Assembly: GCF_004217315.1 (NCBI RefSeq)
Contig: NZ_SGWR01000002.1
Span: 240,414 to 304,413, forward strand
Direction of reading: 5' to 3'
Origin: Corticibacter populi
GTDB taxonomy: Bacteria; Pseudomonadota; Gammaproteobacteria; Burkholderiales; Burkholderiaceae_C
Length of the DNA: 64,000 nucleotides
Every line of letters starts with the position of its first letter. Position 1 is the first letter of the stretch. This document shows, piece after piece, positions 18,577-26,594 of the stretch. Made by a program: the position numbers and the translations under genes. A model generated the notes under the pieces. It ran no database searches, had not been told where the DNA came from, and was given only the letters and a program-made list of their open reading frames with translations.

Positions 18577-18669
18577 TCAGAGGCTGCGGCACTGGTCCTC
18601 CTTGTAGCCCTTGACGGCGTTGCCACCGCTGGCCGGGCCGCAACGGCTGGCCTTGCACTGGATGTTCAT
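18577..18669 (-). CDS. 30-residue Cys-containing small ORF
   Basis: The ATG at 18669 is preceded by a purine-rich GGAAGGGAAG at good Shine-Dalgarno distance. The product has three cysteines: Cys5 and Cys10 (C-x4-C), and Cys27 near the end. It is rich in Gly, Lys and Ser (MNIQCKASRCGP at the start, GYKEDQCRSL at the end). It has no signal or membrane segment. It stands alone in a 342-base space between two plus-strand genes, and a hairpin lies just beyond its stop. I do not recognise a family. Confidence 0.45.
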   Translation of the reverse strand: MNIQCKASRCGPASGGNAVKGYKEDQCRSL

Positions 18670-18857
18670 GGTGCTTCCCTTCCTGTCCTGCTGGTTGTAA
18701 TGGTTGAACGGGCTGACTGGCGCCATATGACGAAGCGCATCAGGCCTCCACCGCCCCGCAGTCAGTATTTACCCCAGTGCGCATGGGTGGATTGAAGTCG
18801 CATACTGCTCGCCCTCATTCCAACCCACCGAGATGTTTTGTGACATCTCTGCCCGAC

Positions 18858-19844
18858 ATGAAACCATCCGCAGCCCTTCTCGCCTCCATCGCACTGACCG
18901 CTGGGAGCCTGCTCGCCACGCCAGCCCAGGCCCAGTCGGGCTGGCCCACGGAGCGTCCCGTCACCTTTGTCATCCCTTATGCCGCCGGCGGCTTCGCCGA
19001 TACGCGCATGCGCCTGATTGCCCGCAAGCTGGGCGAGGAGCTCAAGACCACCATCGTGGTGGAGAACAAGGCCGGGGCCGGCGGCGTCATTGGCACGGCG
19101 TTCATCGCCAGGGCCAAGCCCGATGGCTACACGATCGGCAGCGGGCACCTGGGGCCGCTCTCGGTCAACCCCACGCTGGTGCCCAAAACCGTGACCTACG
19201 ATGTCGCCAAGGATTTGACGCCCATCGTGCTGGTCGAAGAGGCTCCGCTAATCCTGAGCGCCAGCAACCAGACGCCCGCCCGTTCGGTGCAGGAACTGAT
19301 TGCCTTGGCCAAAAAGGATCCGGGCGCAATTTCGTTCGGCTCGTCGGGCATTGGCGGCGCGCATCACCTCTCGGGGGAGATGTTCGCCCACGAGGCCGGC
19401 ATCACGCTCTCGCATGTGCCTTACAAGGGCGGCGCACCAGCGGCGGCCGACCTGATGGCCGGCCATATCGCGATGATGTTCGAGATGGGCTATGCCGCCA
19501 TGCCGGCCATCGAGGCCGGCAAGGTCCGTCCGCTGGCGGTGACGAGCAGCAAGCGCCTGGCACTGCTGCCGGATGTACCGACGCTGGACGAATCCGGCCT
19601 GACGGGTTTCGAGTCCTACAACTGGCAGGGCATCATCGCGCCGGCCGGCATTGCACCGGAAATCACGGCCCGCATCAATGCCGCCGTCAATGGCATCCTC
19701 CGGCAGCCGGATGTGGTGCAGCAGTTCGATGCGACCGGTGGCCAGGTGGCGGGCGGCACACCGGAGGATTTTGCCGGCTTCATCGCCACCGAGACCGCCA
19801 AGTGGGCCGACGTCATCCAGGCTGCCAATATCTCGAGCAATTGA
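18858..19844 (+). CDS. Bug (TctC) family tripartite tricarboxylate transporter receptor
   Basis: A 328-residue periplasmic binding protein. The signal peptide is residues 1-26 (ATPAQAQ). The mature N-terminus WPTERPVTFVIPYAAGGFADTRMR and the later SHVPYKGGAPAAADLMAGHIAMMF are strong Bug-family signatures. Such receptors bind small carboxylates or other organic solutes in Burkholderiales and are often orphans, as here; no TctA/TctB membrane components are near. The start at 18858 is set by the signal peptide. Confidence 0.93.
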   Translation: MKPSAALLASIALTAGSLLATPAQAQSGWPTERPVTFVIPYAAGGFADTRMRLIARKLGEELKTTIVVENKAGAGGVIGTAFIARAKPDGYTIGSGHLGPLSVNPTLVPKTVTYDVAKDLTPIVLVEEAPLILSASNQTPARSVQELIALAKKDPGAISFGSSGIGGAHHLSGEMFAHEAGITLSHVPYKGGAPAAADLMAGHIAMMFEMGYAAMPAIEAGKVRPLAVTSSKRLALLPDVPTLDESGLTGFESYNWQGIIAPAGIAPEITARINAAVNGILRQPDVVQQFDATGGQVAGGTPEDFAGFIATETAKWADVIQAANISSN

Positions 19845-19938
19845 GGGGATTGAAGGAATTGAGGGCAGCGGTGTCAGGGGCTCGCCCCAGGGCGGTAGAA
19901 AATTTCGTGCGGTCGACTATTTTTCGCCGTCCACGCCT

Positions 19939-20493
19939 CTAGCGATCAGCCGGCCCGCGCAAGACCTCCAGCGTGACGCTGGCATCGCCCCTGGTGCTGC
20001 TGACATAGGCGGTGCCATCCTGCACGCTGACGTGCAGCTCCATGTTGCGCTCGGCCAGTGCCGCCAGGGCCTGGGATGCCTCGGGCGCGACGGCAATCAC
20101 CTGCAACCTGCGGGCCTTGGCGATCTTGCCGGCCACGCTCTTCCACCAGATCGGCACGGTGCGGCCATAGGCATAGACCCAGACCGCGTCGGCCTTGCCA
20201 CAGGCCTTGAGCATGCGGCGCTCGTCGGGCAGGCCCAGCTCGATCCAATGTTCGATGGCGCCGGTGAGGTCCTTCTGCCAAAGATCGGGCTGCTCGGTAT
20301 CACTCAGGCCCTTGGTGAACGCCAGCCGTTCCCCGGCATTGACGTGCAGCGCAAAAGCCAGCAGGCGCAGCATCAGGCGCTCGTCGGTCTCCGAAGGGTG
20401 CTTGGCCAGCGTCAGGCTGTGGCTGCCGTAGTAATGGCGGTCGTTGTCGGCAACATGCAGTTCGGCTTTGTGGATGGTGGCGTTGAGGGCCAT
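19939..20493 (-). CDS. yaeQ: YaeQ family protein
   Basis: A 184-residue protein with the YaeQ hallmarks: MALNATIHKAELHVADNDRH at the start, HPSETDERLMLRLLAFAL, then DLWQKDLTGAIEHWIELGLPDERR and the KARRLQVIAV block. YaeQ proteins adopt a restriction-endonuclease-like (PD-(D/E)xK) fold; their role is unresolved. The start at 20493 gives the family length of about 180; a longer frame from 20613 adds unrelated sequence. It is divergent from the MFS gene. Confidence 0.93.
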   Translation of the reverse strand: MALNATIHKAELHVADNDRHYYGSHSLTLAKHPSETDERLMLRLLAFALHVNAGERLAFTKGLSDTEQPDLWQKDLTGAIEHWIELGLPDERRMLKACGKADAVWVYAYGRTVPIWWKSVAGKIAKARRLQVIAVAPEASQALAALAERNMELHVSVQDGTAYVSSTRGDASVTLEVLRGPADR

Positions 20494-20645
20494 GGCGACG
20501 TCTTGGAGCGGTGGCGGGGCTGCCACTGTACCCGACATGACAGGGATGGGCGGCGATGGGCGCGCCCTGCCCCTGATCGCCGGATCGACAAGCGCGCATG
20601 GCCGAAACTGCATAGACTTGCGGCTTCACATCACCGCCGCGCGCC

Positions 20646-21881
20646 ATGCCATCCACCCCGCTCCCCCAGCCCCGCCAGCCCGTGCAGCAAGCCTCCAGCC
20701 GCCTGCTGTTGCTGATGGCCATTGCCTGCGGGTTGTGCGCAGGCTGCAACTACATCAACCAGCCGCTGCTGCATTCGATTGCGCACAGCCTGCAAGTAAC
20801 CGAGGCACAGGCCGCCTACAGCGTGACGATCTCCCAGCTCAGCTATGCGGGCGGCCTGCTGCTGCTGGTGCCGCTGGGCGATTTGCTGGACCGGCGCGGC
20901 CTGGTCGTCGGCCTGATGGTGCTGGCCGCCGCCGGCCTGCTGCTGTGCGCGGTGACCGGGCAGATCGCGCTGTTCTGGTTCGGCTCGGCGATTGCCGGGG
21001 TGTTCTCTGTGGCGGCGCAAGTACTGGTGCCGATGGTGACGCTGCTGGTGGCGCCGCAGCAGGCCGGGCGGGCCGTGGGCATCCTGATGACGGGGCTGCT
21101 GATCGGCATCCAGTCCGCGCGCAGCGTCGCCGGCATCCTCTCGGGCACGGCCGGCTGGCAATCGGTCTACACGCTGACCGCGGTGCTGATGTTGCTGGTG
21201 GCCGCCGCCCTGTGGAAGCTGCTGCCCACACCTGCGGCACTGGGCGCGGCAGCGGCCACAGGCCGTACCGGCTATGGCGCGGCGATGCGCTCGATGGGAC
21301 AACTGCTGGTCGCCGAGCCGCGCCTGCGCAGCCGCACGCTGATGGGCGCTTTCAGCTTCGCCAGCCTGAGCGTGCTGTTCTCCACCATGGCGCTGCTGCT
21401 GGGCAAGGCCCCGCACCATCTCAGCGACATGGGCATCGGCCTGATCAGCCTGGTGGGCGTCGCCAGTGCGTTGGTGGCCAAGCCGGTGGGCCAGCGCGCC
21501 GACCGCGGCCAAGAGCCGGCGACCTCGCTGGCCTTTGGCCTGGTGCTGGTAGCCATCTGGCCGCTGATGTGGCTGAGCACGCGCAGCATCACCGCCTTCG
21601 GCGTGGGTCTGCTGGTGCTGGGCGTGTGCATTGCCGCCATCCACATCAGCAACCAAAGCGTGATCTTCCGGCTGGCGGCGGCCTCGCGTTCGCGCGCCAA
21701 TGCGCTCTACATGACGGGCTACTTCCTGGGCGCCTCGGCCGGCTCGGCGCTGGGCGTGGTGGCCTGGGATGCGGGCGGCTGGCCGGCCGTGTGCTGGCTG
21801 GGCCTGTTGCTTGCCCTCGGCGCGCTGGCCGCCACCGGCTATGACCGGCGCCTAGCGAGGCAGCAGCCCGCCATGGGCTGA
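20646..21881 (+). CDS. MFS transporter (DHA1/YnfM-like)
   Basis: A 411-residue protein with twelve predicted membrane helices. The loop 2-3 motif GDLLDRRGLVVG matches the MFS motif A region, and FWFGSAIAGVFSVAAQVLVP follows. The N-terminal half begins CGLCAGCNYINQPLLHSIA, a pattern seen in YnfM-type drug/metabolite exporters. The substrate is unknown. It stands alone, divergent from yaeQ. Confidence 0.85.
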   Translation: MPSTPLPQPRQPVQQASSRLLLLMAIACGLCAGCNYINQPLLHSIAHSLQVTEAQAAYSVTISQLSYAGGLLLLVPLGDLLDRRGLVVGLMVLAAAGLLLCAVTGQIALFWFGSAIAGVFSVAAQVLVPMVTLLVAPQQAGRAVGILMTGLLIGIQSARSVAGILSGTAGWQSVYTLTAVLMLLVAAALWKLLPTPAALGAAAATGRTGYGAAMRSMGQLLVAEPRLRSRTLMGAFSFASLSVLFSTMALLLGKAPHHLSDMGIGLISLVGVASALVAKPVGQRADRGQEPATSLAFGLVLVAIWPLMWLSTRSITAFGVGLLVLGVCIAAIHISNQSVIFRLAAASRSRANALYMTGYFLGASAGSALGVVAWDAGGWPAVCWLGLLLALGALAATGYDRRLARQQPAMG

Positions 21882-22132
21882 GCCCACCCTTATCGTCCAC
21901 CATGAAAAATGTCTGCTGTAAAGTCATTCGCGGGCAAAGCATCCGCGGGTAAAGGCCGTGAAGGAAAAGGCTATGTAGCGCGTATGGTTAGGGAAACTTT
22001 CAGGGCAGCGGGTACTTGGATGATCTGAGCATCAGGGGTCGCATAGCTGCATTGTCGTAGCAGGCATTGGCTCCATCTGCCGTGGGCTTGGAGCAAGCTG
22101 TGAATAACTGTCCGGCCCAAACCAGCCTGAAG
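21882..22132. other. Non-coding junction before the relaxase remnant
   Basis: Between the MFS stop and the relaxase fragment I find no ORF with family features. The frame leading into the fragment is open only from 22061 (after TAG at 22058) and shows no recognisable similarity before about 22133. The composition changes here from the host pattern to the less GC-rich pattern of the next 5 kb, so it is a likely recombination junction. Confidence 0.45.
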
Positions 22133-22352
22133 CACCACCCGGTGGCGGACGGGCAGCGCGTGGCCGGGCATCTACCGGCGCTCCGTCATGCTCGCCAGCG
22201 GGCGTTACGCCATGCTCGATGACGGCATGGGCTTCAGCCTGGTGCCGTGGCGGCCGGTGATCGAGCAGCGGCTGGGGCAACAGATCGCTGCGACGGTGCG
22301 CGGCGGCGGGGTATCGTGGGAGATTGGTCGATCCAAAGGTATGGCCATTTGA
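22133..22352 (+). pseudogene. C-terminal remnant of a DUF3363 relaxase (TraI-like), frameshifted
   Basis: In frame from 22133 the reading is HHPVADGQRVAG. One extra base (C at 22169) then shifts the frame, after which IYRRSVMLASGRYAMLDDG, MGFSLVPWRPVIEQRLGQ and VRGGGVSWEIGRSKG run to TGA at 22350-22352. This is the conserved tail of relaxase/mobilisation nucleases carrying DUF3363, found in integrative conjugative elements of Tn4371/IncP-like type. Only about 70 of several hundred codons remain. It shows that a conjugative element once occupied this site. Confidence 0.8.
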
Positions 22353-22355
22353 CGC

Positions 22356-22383
22356 AATCGCCCCGCAGTTCAGCGGGGCGATT
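22356..22383. terminator. Perfect 11-bp-stem hairpin
   Basis: AATCGCCCCGC (22356-22366), loop AGTTCA, GCGGGGCGATT (22373-22383): all 11 pairs match. It lies between the relaxase remnant and the 3' end of the minus-strand redox operon (stop at 22414). There is no long T-run on either strand. It is a likely transcription barrier for the operon, or a structural part of the old mobile element. Confidence 0.65.
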
Positions 22384-22413
22384 CGGACATCAAATCAGGT
22401 TATAAGCAGAGAC

Positions 22414-22893
22414 CTATGCGCTTCGCTGAAACTTCGGTTTGATCGTCGCCATGAATATCGCGGCAAGCGCAAAGAGAAGGTTTACACCGCCTAGAATGCT
22501 CTCTTTTAGCTTGACCGGCTGATAGGCATCCATCAAGTCACTATTGGCAGGAAGGTTCTTCGCTATGTCGAAAACTTCCTGACCCATCGGAATCAATATG
22601 GCTCCTGCATTGATGATGGCAAGGGCAGCAAGCACCATATGCGCAATAAGCCATTTGCGCTGCCCAAGCCCTTTTGATGTTTTTGCGACCATGAAAGCTC
22701 CGCTGATTGTCAGCAGGGCCAGCCCCGGAACCGTTAATGCCCATGTCGATATGTCGATCAATTGGCGCCCAACGAGGATCACGGAGTCGACCTCTCTCCC
22801 GCCAGGTACAAACCCCACCGTGATATGAATCGCAATACTGGCCATGAACATACAGAGGCCGATCAAGTGGGCATATTTCACATACTTATACAT
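22414..22893 (-). CDS. DUF2269-like four-helix membrane protein
   Basis: A 159-residue protein with four hydrophobic segments at about 7-28, 50-70, 84-104 and 132-152. MYKYVKYAHLIGLCMFMASIAIH resembles the start of DUF2269/CopD-like and HemJ-like proteins, in which a His in helix 1 is conserved (His9 and His23 here); another His lies in KWLIAHMVLAAL. These could be haem or metal ligands, which would suit a quinone- or cytochrome-linked role. It is the last gene of the seven-gene minus-strand operon, 22 bases after the cytochrome b gene. Family placement is tentative. Confidence 0.65.
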   Translation of the reverse strand: MYKYVKYAHLIGLCMFMASIAIHITVGFVPGGREVDSVILVGRQLIDISTWALTVPGLALLTISGAFMVAKTSKGLGQRKWLIAHMVLAALAIINAGAILIPMGQEVFDIAKNLPANSDLMDAYQPVKLKESILGGVNLLFALAAIFMATIKPKFQRSA

Positions 22894-22915
22894 GGACGAA
22901 TCTCAAATAGCTGGG

Positions 22916-23569
22916 TTAAATAAATTTCCTGGCTAGGGCGAGCAGAACGGCAGCCGCAACGACGATGGCAAACGCCGCAGCGGCAGGGGTGAATCGCAGT
23001 TCGGATGTACCTGATTGCACCGACTTCTTCCCTGAAAACATCGGCACGATCAGGTTTTCCCCGCGCAACATCCAATGCAGCAATACGGCGGCTATGTGGA
23101 TCGCAACCAGGCCCGCGATGACGTAGGCCAAGGTCACATGCAGGCTGGTGACGGAATCAGATGCCACACGGCTAATCAAGTGAGCAAACGGGGCATCAAA
23201 CCCGATGCCGTTGCTGGAGAACATGCCTGACAACGCCTGGACGAGTATGGTTGCCAGCAAGGCCAAGACCATCGCGGCCCCCAGGGGGTTGTGCCCAAGC
23301 GTCCTTGACTGGCCGGTGGCCAGATACGAGCGAATCGCGGATGGCCCCTTTGCGAAGTCACTGAATCGCGCTGTCTGACTTCCAATAAAACCCCATGCCA
23401 AGCGGAAGACCACGAGAACCCAAACAGCCTGCCCCATTGCGGCGTGAGCATCCATCCGTCCGGCATAGGCCGTCACGAAAAGCAATGTCATCAGCACGAA
23501 CAACGCCCAATGGAACAGCCGAGTGGGCAAGTCCCATACGCGCATCTTGTGCATGTTCGGCTTGCTCAT
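22916..23569 (-). CDS. cytochrome b561-type membrane protein
   Basis: A 217-residue di-haem cytochrome b of the B561/hydrogenase b-subunit family. It starts VWDLPTRLFHWALF, the classical family opening with a haem-ligand His. Later VTSLHVTLAYVIAGLVAIHIAAVLLHWMLRGENL supplies the paired histidines of the last helices. Four main helices plus a C-terminal one are visible. It would carry electrons across or within the membrane between a quinol or flavin and a periplasmic acceptor. Its ATG overlaps the cytochrome c' stop (TGATG), so the two are co-translated. Confidence 0.88.
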   Translation of the reverse strand: MSKPNMHKMRVWDLPTRLFHWALFVLMTLLFVTAYAGRMDAHAAMGQAVWVLVVFRLAWGFIGSQTARFSDFAKGPSAIRSYLATGQSRTLGHNPLGAAMVLALLATILVQALSGMFSSNGIGFDAPFAHLISRVASDSVTSLHVTLAYVIAGLVAIHIAAVLLHWMLRGENLIVPMFSGKKSVQSGTSELRFTPAAAAFAIVVAAAVLLALARKFI

Positions 23570-24021
23570 CAGCGCCCCTTCTTGTATTGCCGGTGGCAGG
23601 ACACGCAACTGTCTTGGACTGCGCGCAGGCGCTGGGTCAGTACCCCGATGTCCACGTTATCAGCCCTTGCGGACGCTTCAAGCTGTTGCGAGCTGACTTG
23701 GAATGAATTTGCTTTCTGCGAGAAGTCTGGAAAGCTCTCCCAAATTTGGCCTTTGGCTTTCGAGAAGAATCCGCCCTTTGCATCTTCTGGATACAGGCTT
23801 GGAATCTTCTCTGCGAAGATGGCAAGCAACCTAGCCTGATCGGAAACCGTTAGTGCATCGCCTTTCTGGATGGCGTCTTCAATTCTCGCAATACTACGTT
23901 TGCTTTCCTTGAAGCCCTCGATGCGTTCATTCACCGGGTCGGCTGCACTCACGACAGGCACCAAACCAATTATCAGGCCCGCAGTCAAAAACGAGCGGAA
24001 GGTCAGGCTGCGTAATTTCAT
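23569..24021 (-). CDS. cytochrome c' (class II c-type cytochrome)
   Basis: A 150-residue periplasmic protein. The signal peptide is 1-26 (LVPVVSAA). The single haem-binding motif C-V-S-C-H is near the C-terminus (about residues 139-143, SCVSCHRQYKK), the position characteristic of cytochrome c'/c-556, a four-helix bundle. Class II cytochromes bind NO or shuttle electrons. Its tight coupling to a b561-type cytochrome suggests the two form an electron-transfer pair. Confidence 0.9.
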   Translation of the reverse strand: MKLRSLTFRSFLTAGLIIGLVPVVSAADPVNERIEGFKESKRSIARIEDAIQKGDALTVSDQARLLAIFAEKIPSLYPEDAKGGFFSKAKGQIWESFPDFSQKANSFQVSSQQLEASARADNVDIGVLTQRLRAVQDSCVSCHRQYKKGR

Positions 24022-24068
24022 CGTTTGATCCTTTCAATGCGGATATGCCTTGCCACACAACCGCAGTT

Positions 24069-25241
24069 TCAATAGCCAGGAAACCTCTCGGCGCGCACGT
24101 CCGCCGGCTTCACGCCAGCATCCTTGAGCAGTTCTTCCATCGCAGACACCATTGCTGCCGGCCCTGCGACGTAATAGACGGGAGCGGTCATGTCGCCCAC
24201 ATGCTTGGAAAGCATCGCTGCCGTGATGTGGCCTCGCTCCACAGCGCCTTGCTGCGGGAGTGCGCTGTCTTCGGTGAATGTTGCGATGAACTTGAACCGT
24301 GGGTTCTTGCCTTCGAGTTGTCGCAATTCGGCTAGGAATGCCGCGTCCTCGGGCCTTCGGTTGCTGTAGAACAGGAACAGGCGATGCGGCAATGCGCGGT
24401 TCGTGGCGTCCAGGGCCATGCTGCGAAAGGGCGTGATGCCGATCCCGCCCGCAAGAAAGACCGCAGGGCGAGACGCATCCTCGTGCAGCACCAGATCGCC
24501 ATAGGGGCCTTCAAGCTGGACGCTGGTGCCAGCGGGAGCATCGACCAGGTATCGTTTGAAGCTGCTATCGGTCTGCCGGGTCGCCATCTCCAGTTCCGAA
24601 TCCTGCGGGGCGCTGGCGATGGAGAATGTTCTGATCTTTCCCTTGGCGTCCGCCGGTTTCAGGTCGGGGATGGTGACGTACACGGCTTGCCCGGCTGCGA
24701 ACTCGAAGCCTTCGGGCTTGCTGACGCGAAACGCCAGCGTGCCTTTGGCGATTTCTTCCTGGCCAGCGAGGCGGGCCAAGTAAGTGGTAGCAGGCCGCAG
24801 GAAACTCTTGCGCCGCCATTGCGTAAGGGCCATCCCATCGCGCATGCTCAGGCCGAGCAGGGTGATATTCAACGCGCCAGCGGCCAGTTCGAGTGCCTGC
24901 ACCGCATAGAACGCGATATCGAACTCTCCCGCCTTTGCCTTGGATGCGAGGAAGAATGCCGCCAGTATCAGCACCAGCAGGCCATTCGCGCCGATGAAGG
25001 GCATGCGCTTGAGCTTGACGCCGACCAACCCTTGCCGTTGCCCTTTCGACAGGAAGAAGCCAGAGCCGCCAGTCGCGGCCAAGGCCGGCACCAGCAGGAG
25101 AAAGCCCCAGGGGATCGCCGTCTTGACTGCGATCACCGTGGCCTGGGAGGCGAACAGTTCGGAGATGGCTGTCGAGAGCCAGAACGTCGCTATTGTGAGG
25201 ATCGCGACCAGGCCGGCAAGTGGATGAATGATCCTTGGCAT
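24069..25241 (-). CDS. Membrane-anchored FAD/NAD(P)H oxidoreductase (FNR-like) fusion
   Basis: A 390-residue protein. Residues 1-140 hold about four membrane helices (LAGLVAILTIATFWLS, IPWGFLLLVPALAATGGSGF, GLLVLILAAFFLA, ALELAAGALNITLLGL). The rest is a ferredoxin-NADP-reductase module: RTFSIAS for FAD, GPYGDLVL, and GGIGITPFRSM for NAD(P)H, ending ERFPGY. The membrane part has a single His (His6) and so lacks the bis-His haem sites of ferric reductases. Electrons presumably pass to a partner such as the neighbouring b-type cytochrome. The start at 25241 places the first helix at the N-terminus; upstream frame overlaps the DUF1772 gene. Confidence 0.82.
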   Translation of the reverse strand: MPRIIHPLAGLVAILTIATFWLSTAISELFASQATVIAVKTAIPWGFLLLVPALAATGGSGFFLSKGQRQGLVGVKLKRMPFIGANGLLVLILAAFFLASKAKAGEFDIAFYAVQALELAAGALNITLLGLSMRDGMALTQWRRKSFLRPATTYLARLAGQEEIAKGTLAFRVSKPEGFEFAAGQAVYVTIPDLKPADAKGKIRTFSIASAPQDSELEMATRQTDSSFKRYLVDAPAGTSVQLEGPYGDLVLHEDASRPAVFLAGGIGITPFRSMALDATNRALPHRLFLFYSNRRPEDAAFLAELRQLEGKNPRFKFIATFTEDSALPQQGAVERGHITAAMLSKHVGDMTAPVYYVAGPAAMVSAMEELLKDAGVKPADVRAERFPGY

Positions 25242-25251
25242 CGTGATTCTC

Positions 25252-25701
25252 CTAACGGGTGATGGCCACAATCCCAAGCACCGAAGCGACCAGTGCAAGA
25301 GCGATGCGGATGTTGTGCAGCAGCAGCCAGGAATCGAGCTTTGCGGACACCTGATCGAGCGCAATGGCCTTACCGGCAAAGGCTGCATTGCTCGGCACGA
25401 AATAGGCCATCGTGAAGGCGAGAACGGCAACGATGCAGGCGGCGGACGCAAGCCACAGTCCGCGAGAGGCAGGCACCTTCCAGTCGTGCCAGAGCGAGCC
25501 GGTCAGTCCGATCAGGGTCGGAACAACGACCAGCGGGATCGCGCGCATGACCAGGCTGCCATGTTGCGCGAACCAATCGAGGAACCCGGCAGGCGGCAGG
25601 CTTTTCCAGTAGCCGCCGAGGATCACGCCGATGGCGAGCATGACGCCTGCGAACATGGCCGATCCCGTGACCGCCAGGATTTGGAATAGAAGCCGCATCA
25701 T
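25252..25701 (-). CDS. DUF1772 (anthrone oxygenase-like) membrane protein
   Basis: A 149-residue protein with four hydrophobic helices (about 5-28, 52-70, 80-100, 128-147). The layout, with helix 1 followed by a soluble loop (GYWKSLPPAGFLDWFAQHG) and LLHNIRIALALVASV at the end, is that of DUF1772. This family includes fungal anthrone oxygenases and many bacterial proteins of unknown role. It sits between the monooxygenase-fold gene and the reductase gene, 22 and 10 bases apart, so it is probably part of the same pathway. Confidence 0.75.
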   Translation of the reverse strand: MMRLLFQILAVTGSAMFAGVMLAIGVILGGYWKSLPPAGFLDWFAQHGSLVMRAIPLVVVPTLIGLTGSLWHDWKVPASRGLWLASAACIVAVLAFTMAYFVPSNAAFAGKAIALDQVSAKLDSWLLLHNIRIALALVASVLGIVAITR

Positions 25702-25723
25702 CTTCTCCTGTCACGAACCGCGT

Positions 25724-26092
25724 TCAGACCGTGCAGATGCCGGTCACGGCAACTTTCTGGAACAGATGCGGGGCGGCAACGGCGGACGACGGATAGGCCG
25801 AGAGCTTGGCGATGAACTCGGGATGCGTGAAAGCTGCCCGGAACGCTTCGGTGGATTCCCACACCGCATAGTTCAGGTAGGTCGGGCTTTCGCCAATGGC
25901 GCGATGAAGCTGGGTGGAAATGAAGCCCGGCTGGCGCTTCATGAACTCTGCATCGTCCTTCCAGACATCCAGAAAGACCGGCTCGTCGGCCGCATCCAGT
26001 GTGAATACGTTGATGAGCACCACAGGCGCGGCCTCGATGCGTAGCTGACGTTGAATCGGGAACTTTTCATCCAGGGGCTTCATGAGAGACAT
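25724..26092 (-). CDS. Antibiotic biosynthesis monooxygenase (ABM) fold protein
   Basis: A 122-residue ferredoxin-like alpha/beta protein. VVLINVFTLDAADEPVFLDVWKDDAEFMKRQPGFISTQLHR, then NYAVWESTEAFRAAFTHPEF, are the ABM-domain signatures. ABM proteins are cofactor-free oxygenases acting on polyketide or quinone substrates, or haem-degrading enzymes. No haem-ligand consensus is evident, so a quinone/anthrone-type oxidation is the better guess. It is the second gene after marR, 36 bases downstream. Confidence 0.85.
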   Translation of the reverse strand: MSLMKPLDEKFPIQRQLRIEAAPVVLINVFTLDAADEPVFLDVWKDDAEFMKRQPGFISTQLHRAIGESPTYLNYAVWESTEAFRAAFTHPEFIAKLSAYPSSAVAAPHLFQKVAVTGICTV

Positions 26093-26128
26093 GGGAAAAC
26101 TCCATTCGTTAGAGAGCTTGTTGCAGGG

Positions 26129-26581
26129 TCATTCTTCCGGCCCGCGTCCATGAACCTGCGACATGGACGAGAGCACCCGGATTGCGGCATCCAGGTCGGT
26201 GGCACTGAATCCGGCAGCCATCTCCTGCACGTGCTTCTGCCATCGCTCGGTCAAGGCTTGATAAGTGGTCGCCCCCTTCTTGGTCAGTGAATACAAGGGC
26301 GAACGCTTGTGCATCGGATTGGGCTGGGGCTGGACTAAGCCCTCATCGACAAGCAGGTTGATCTGTTTCAGAACGCCTTGGCGGGTGACACCCATCGCCG
26401 CGGCTATCTGCGGGATGTTTGGAGGCTGCGGAGCCAGTGAGATTGCGCCTAGCACTTGCCAGCGCGCACTGGTCAGTCCGTGCGGTTGGGAGAACTGATT
26501 TCCCCACTCAATGAGCTGGCCGTTCAATCTGAAAACGGATAACGCGATGCTGGTCAACTTCTCTGCCTTGGTCGGATTCAT
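26129..26581 (-). CDS. MarR family transcriptional regulator
   Basis: A 150-residue winged-helix dimeric regulator. PHGLTSARWQVLGAISL begins the DNA-binding domain, IPQIAAAMGVTRQGVLKQINLLVDEGLV is the recognition helix region, and the wing has HKRSPLYSLTKKG. MarR repressors usually bind a palindrome in their own promoter and are released by phenolic or other ligands. A perfect 15-bp inverted repeat lies 14 bases before this start. The ATG at 26581 is chosen because GGAGG precedes it by five bases; 26602 is an alternative. It is first of the seven-gene operon. Confidence 0.92.
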   Translation of the reverse strand: MNPTKAEKLTSIALSVFRLNGQLIEWGNQFSQPHGLTSARWQVLGAISLAPQPPNIPQIAAAMGVTRQGVLKQINLLVDEGLVQPQPNPMHKRSPLYSLTKKGATTYQALTERWQKHVQEMAAGFSATDLDAAIRVLSSMSQVHGRGPEE

Positions 26582-26594
26582 ATGCACCTCCAAC

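Noticed and set aside
21971-22171. Minus-strand 66-codon ORF opposite the relaxase remnant
   Set aside because: It covers the relaxase tail in antisense and shows no transposase or other motif.
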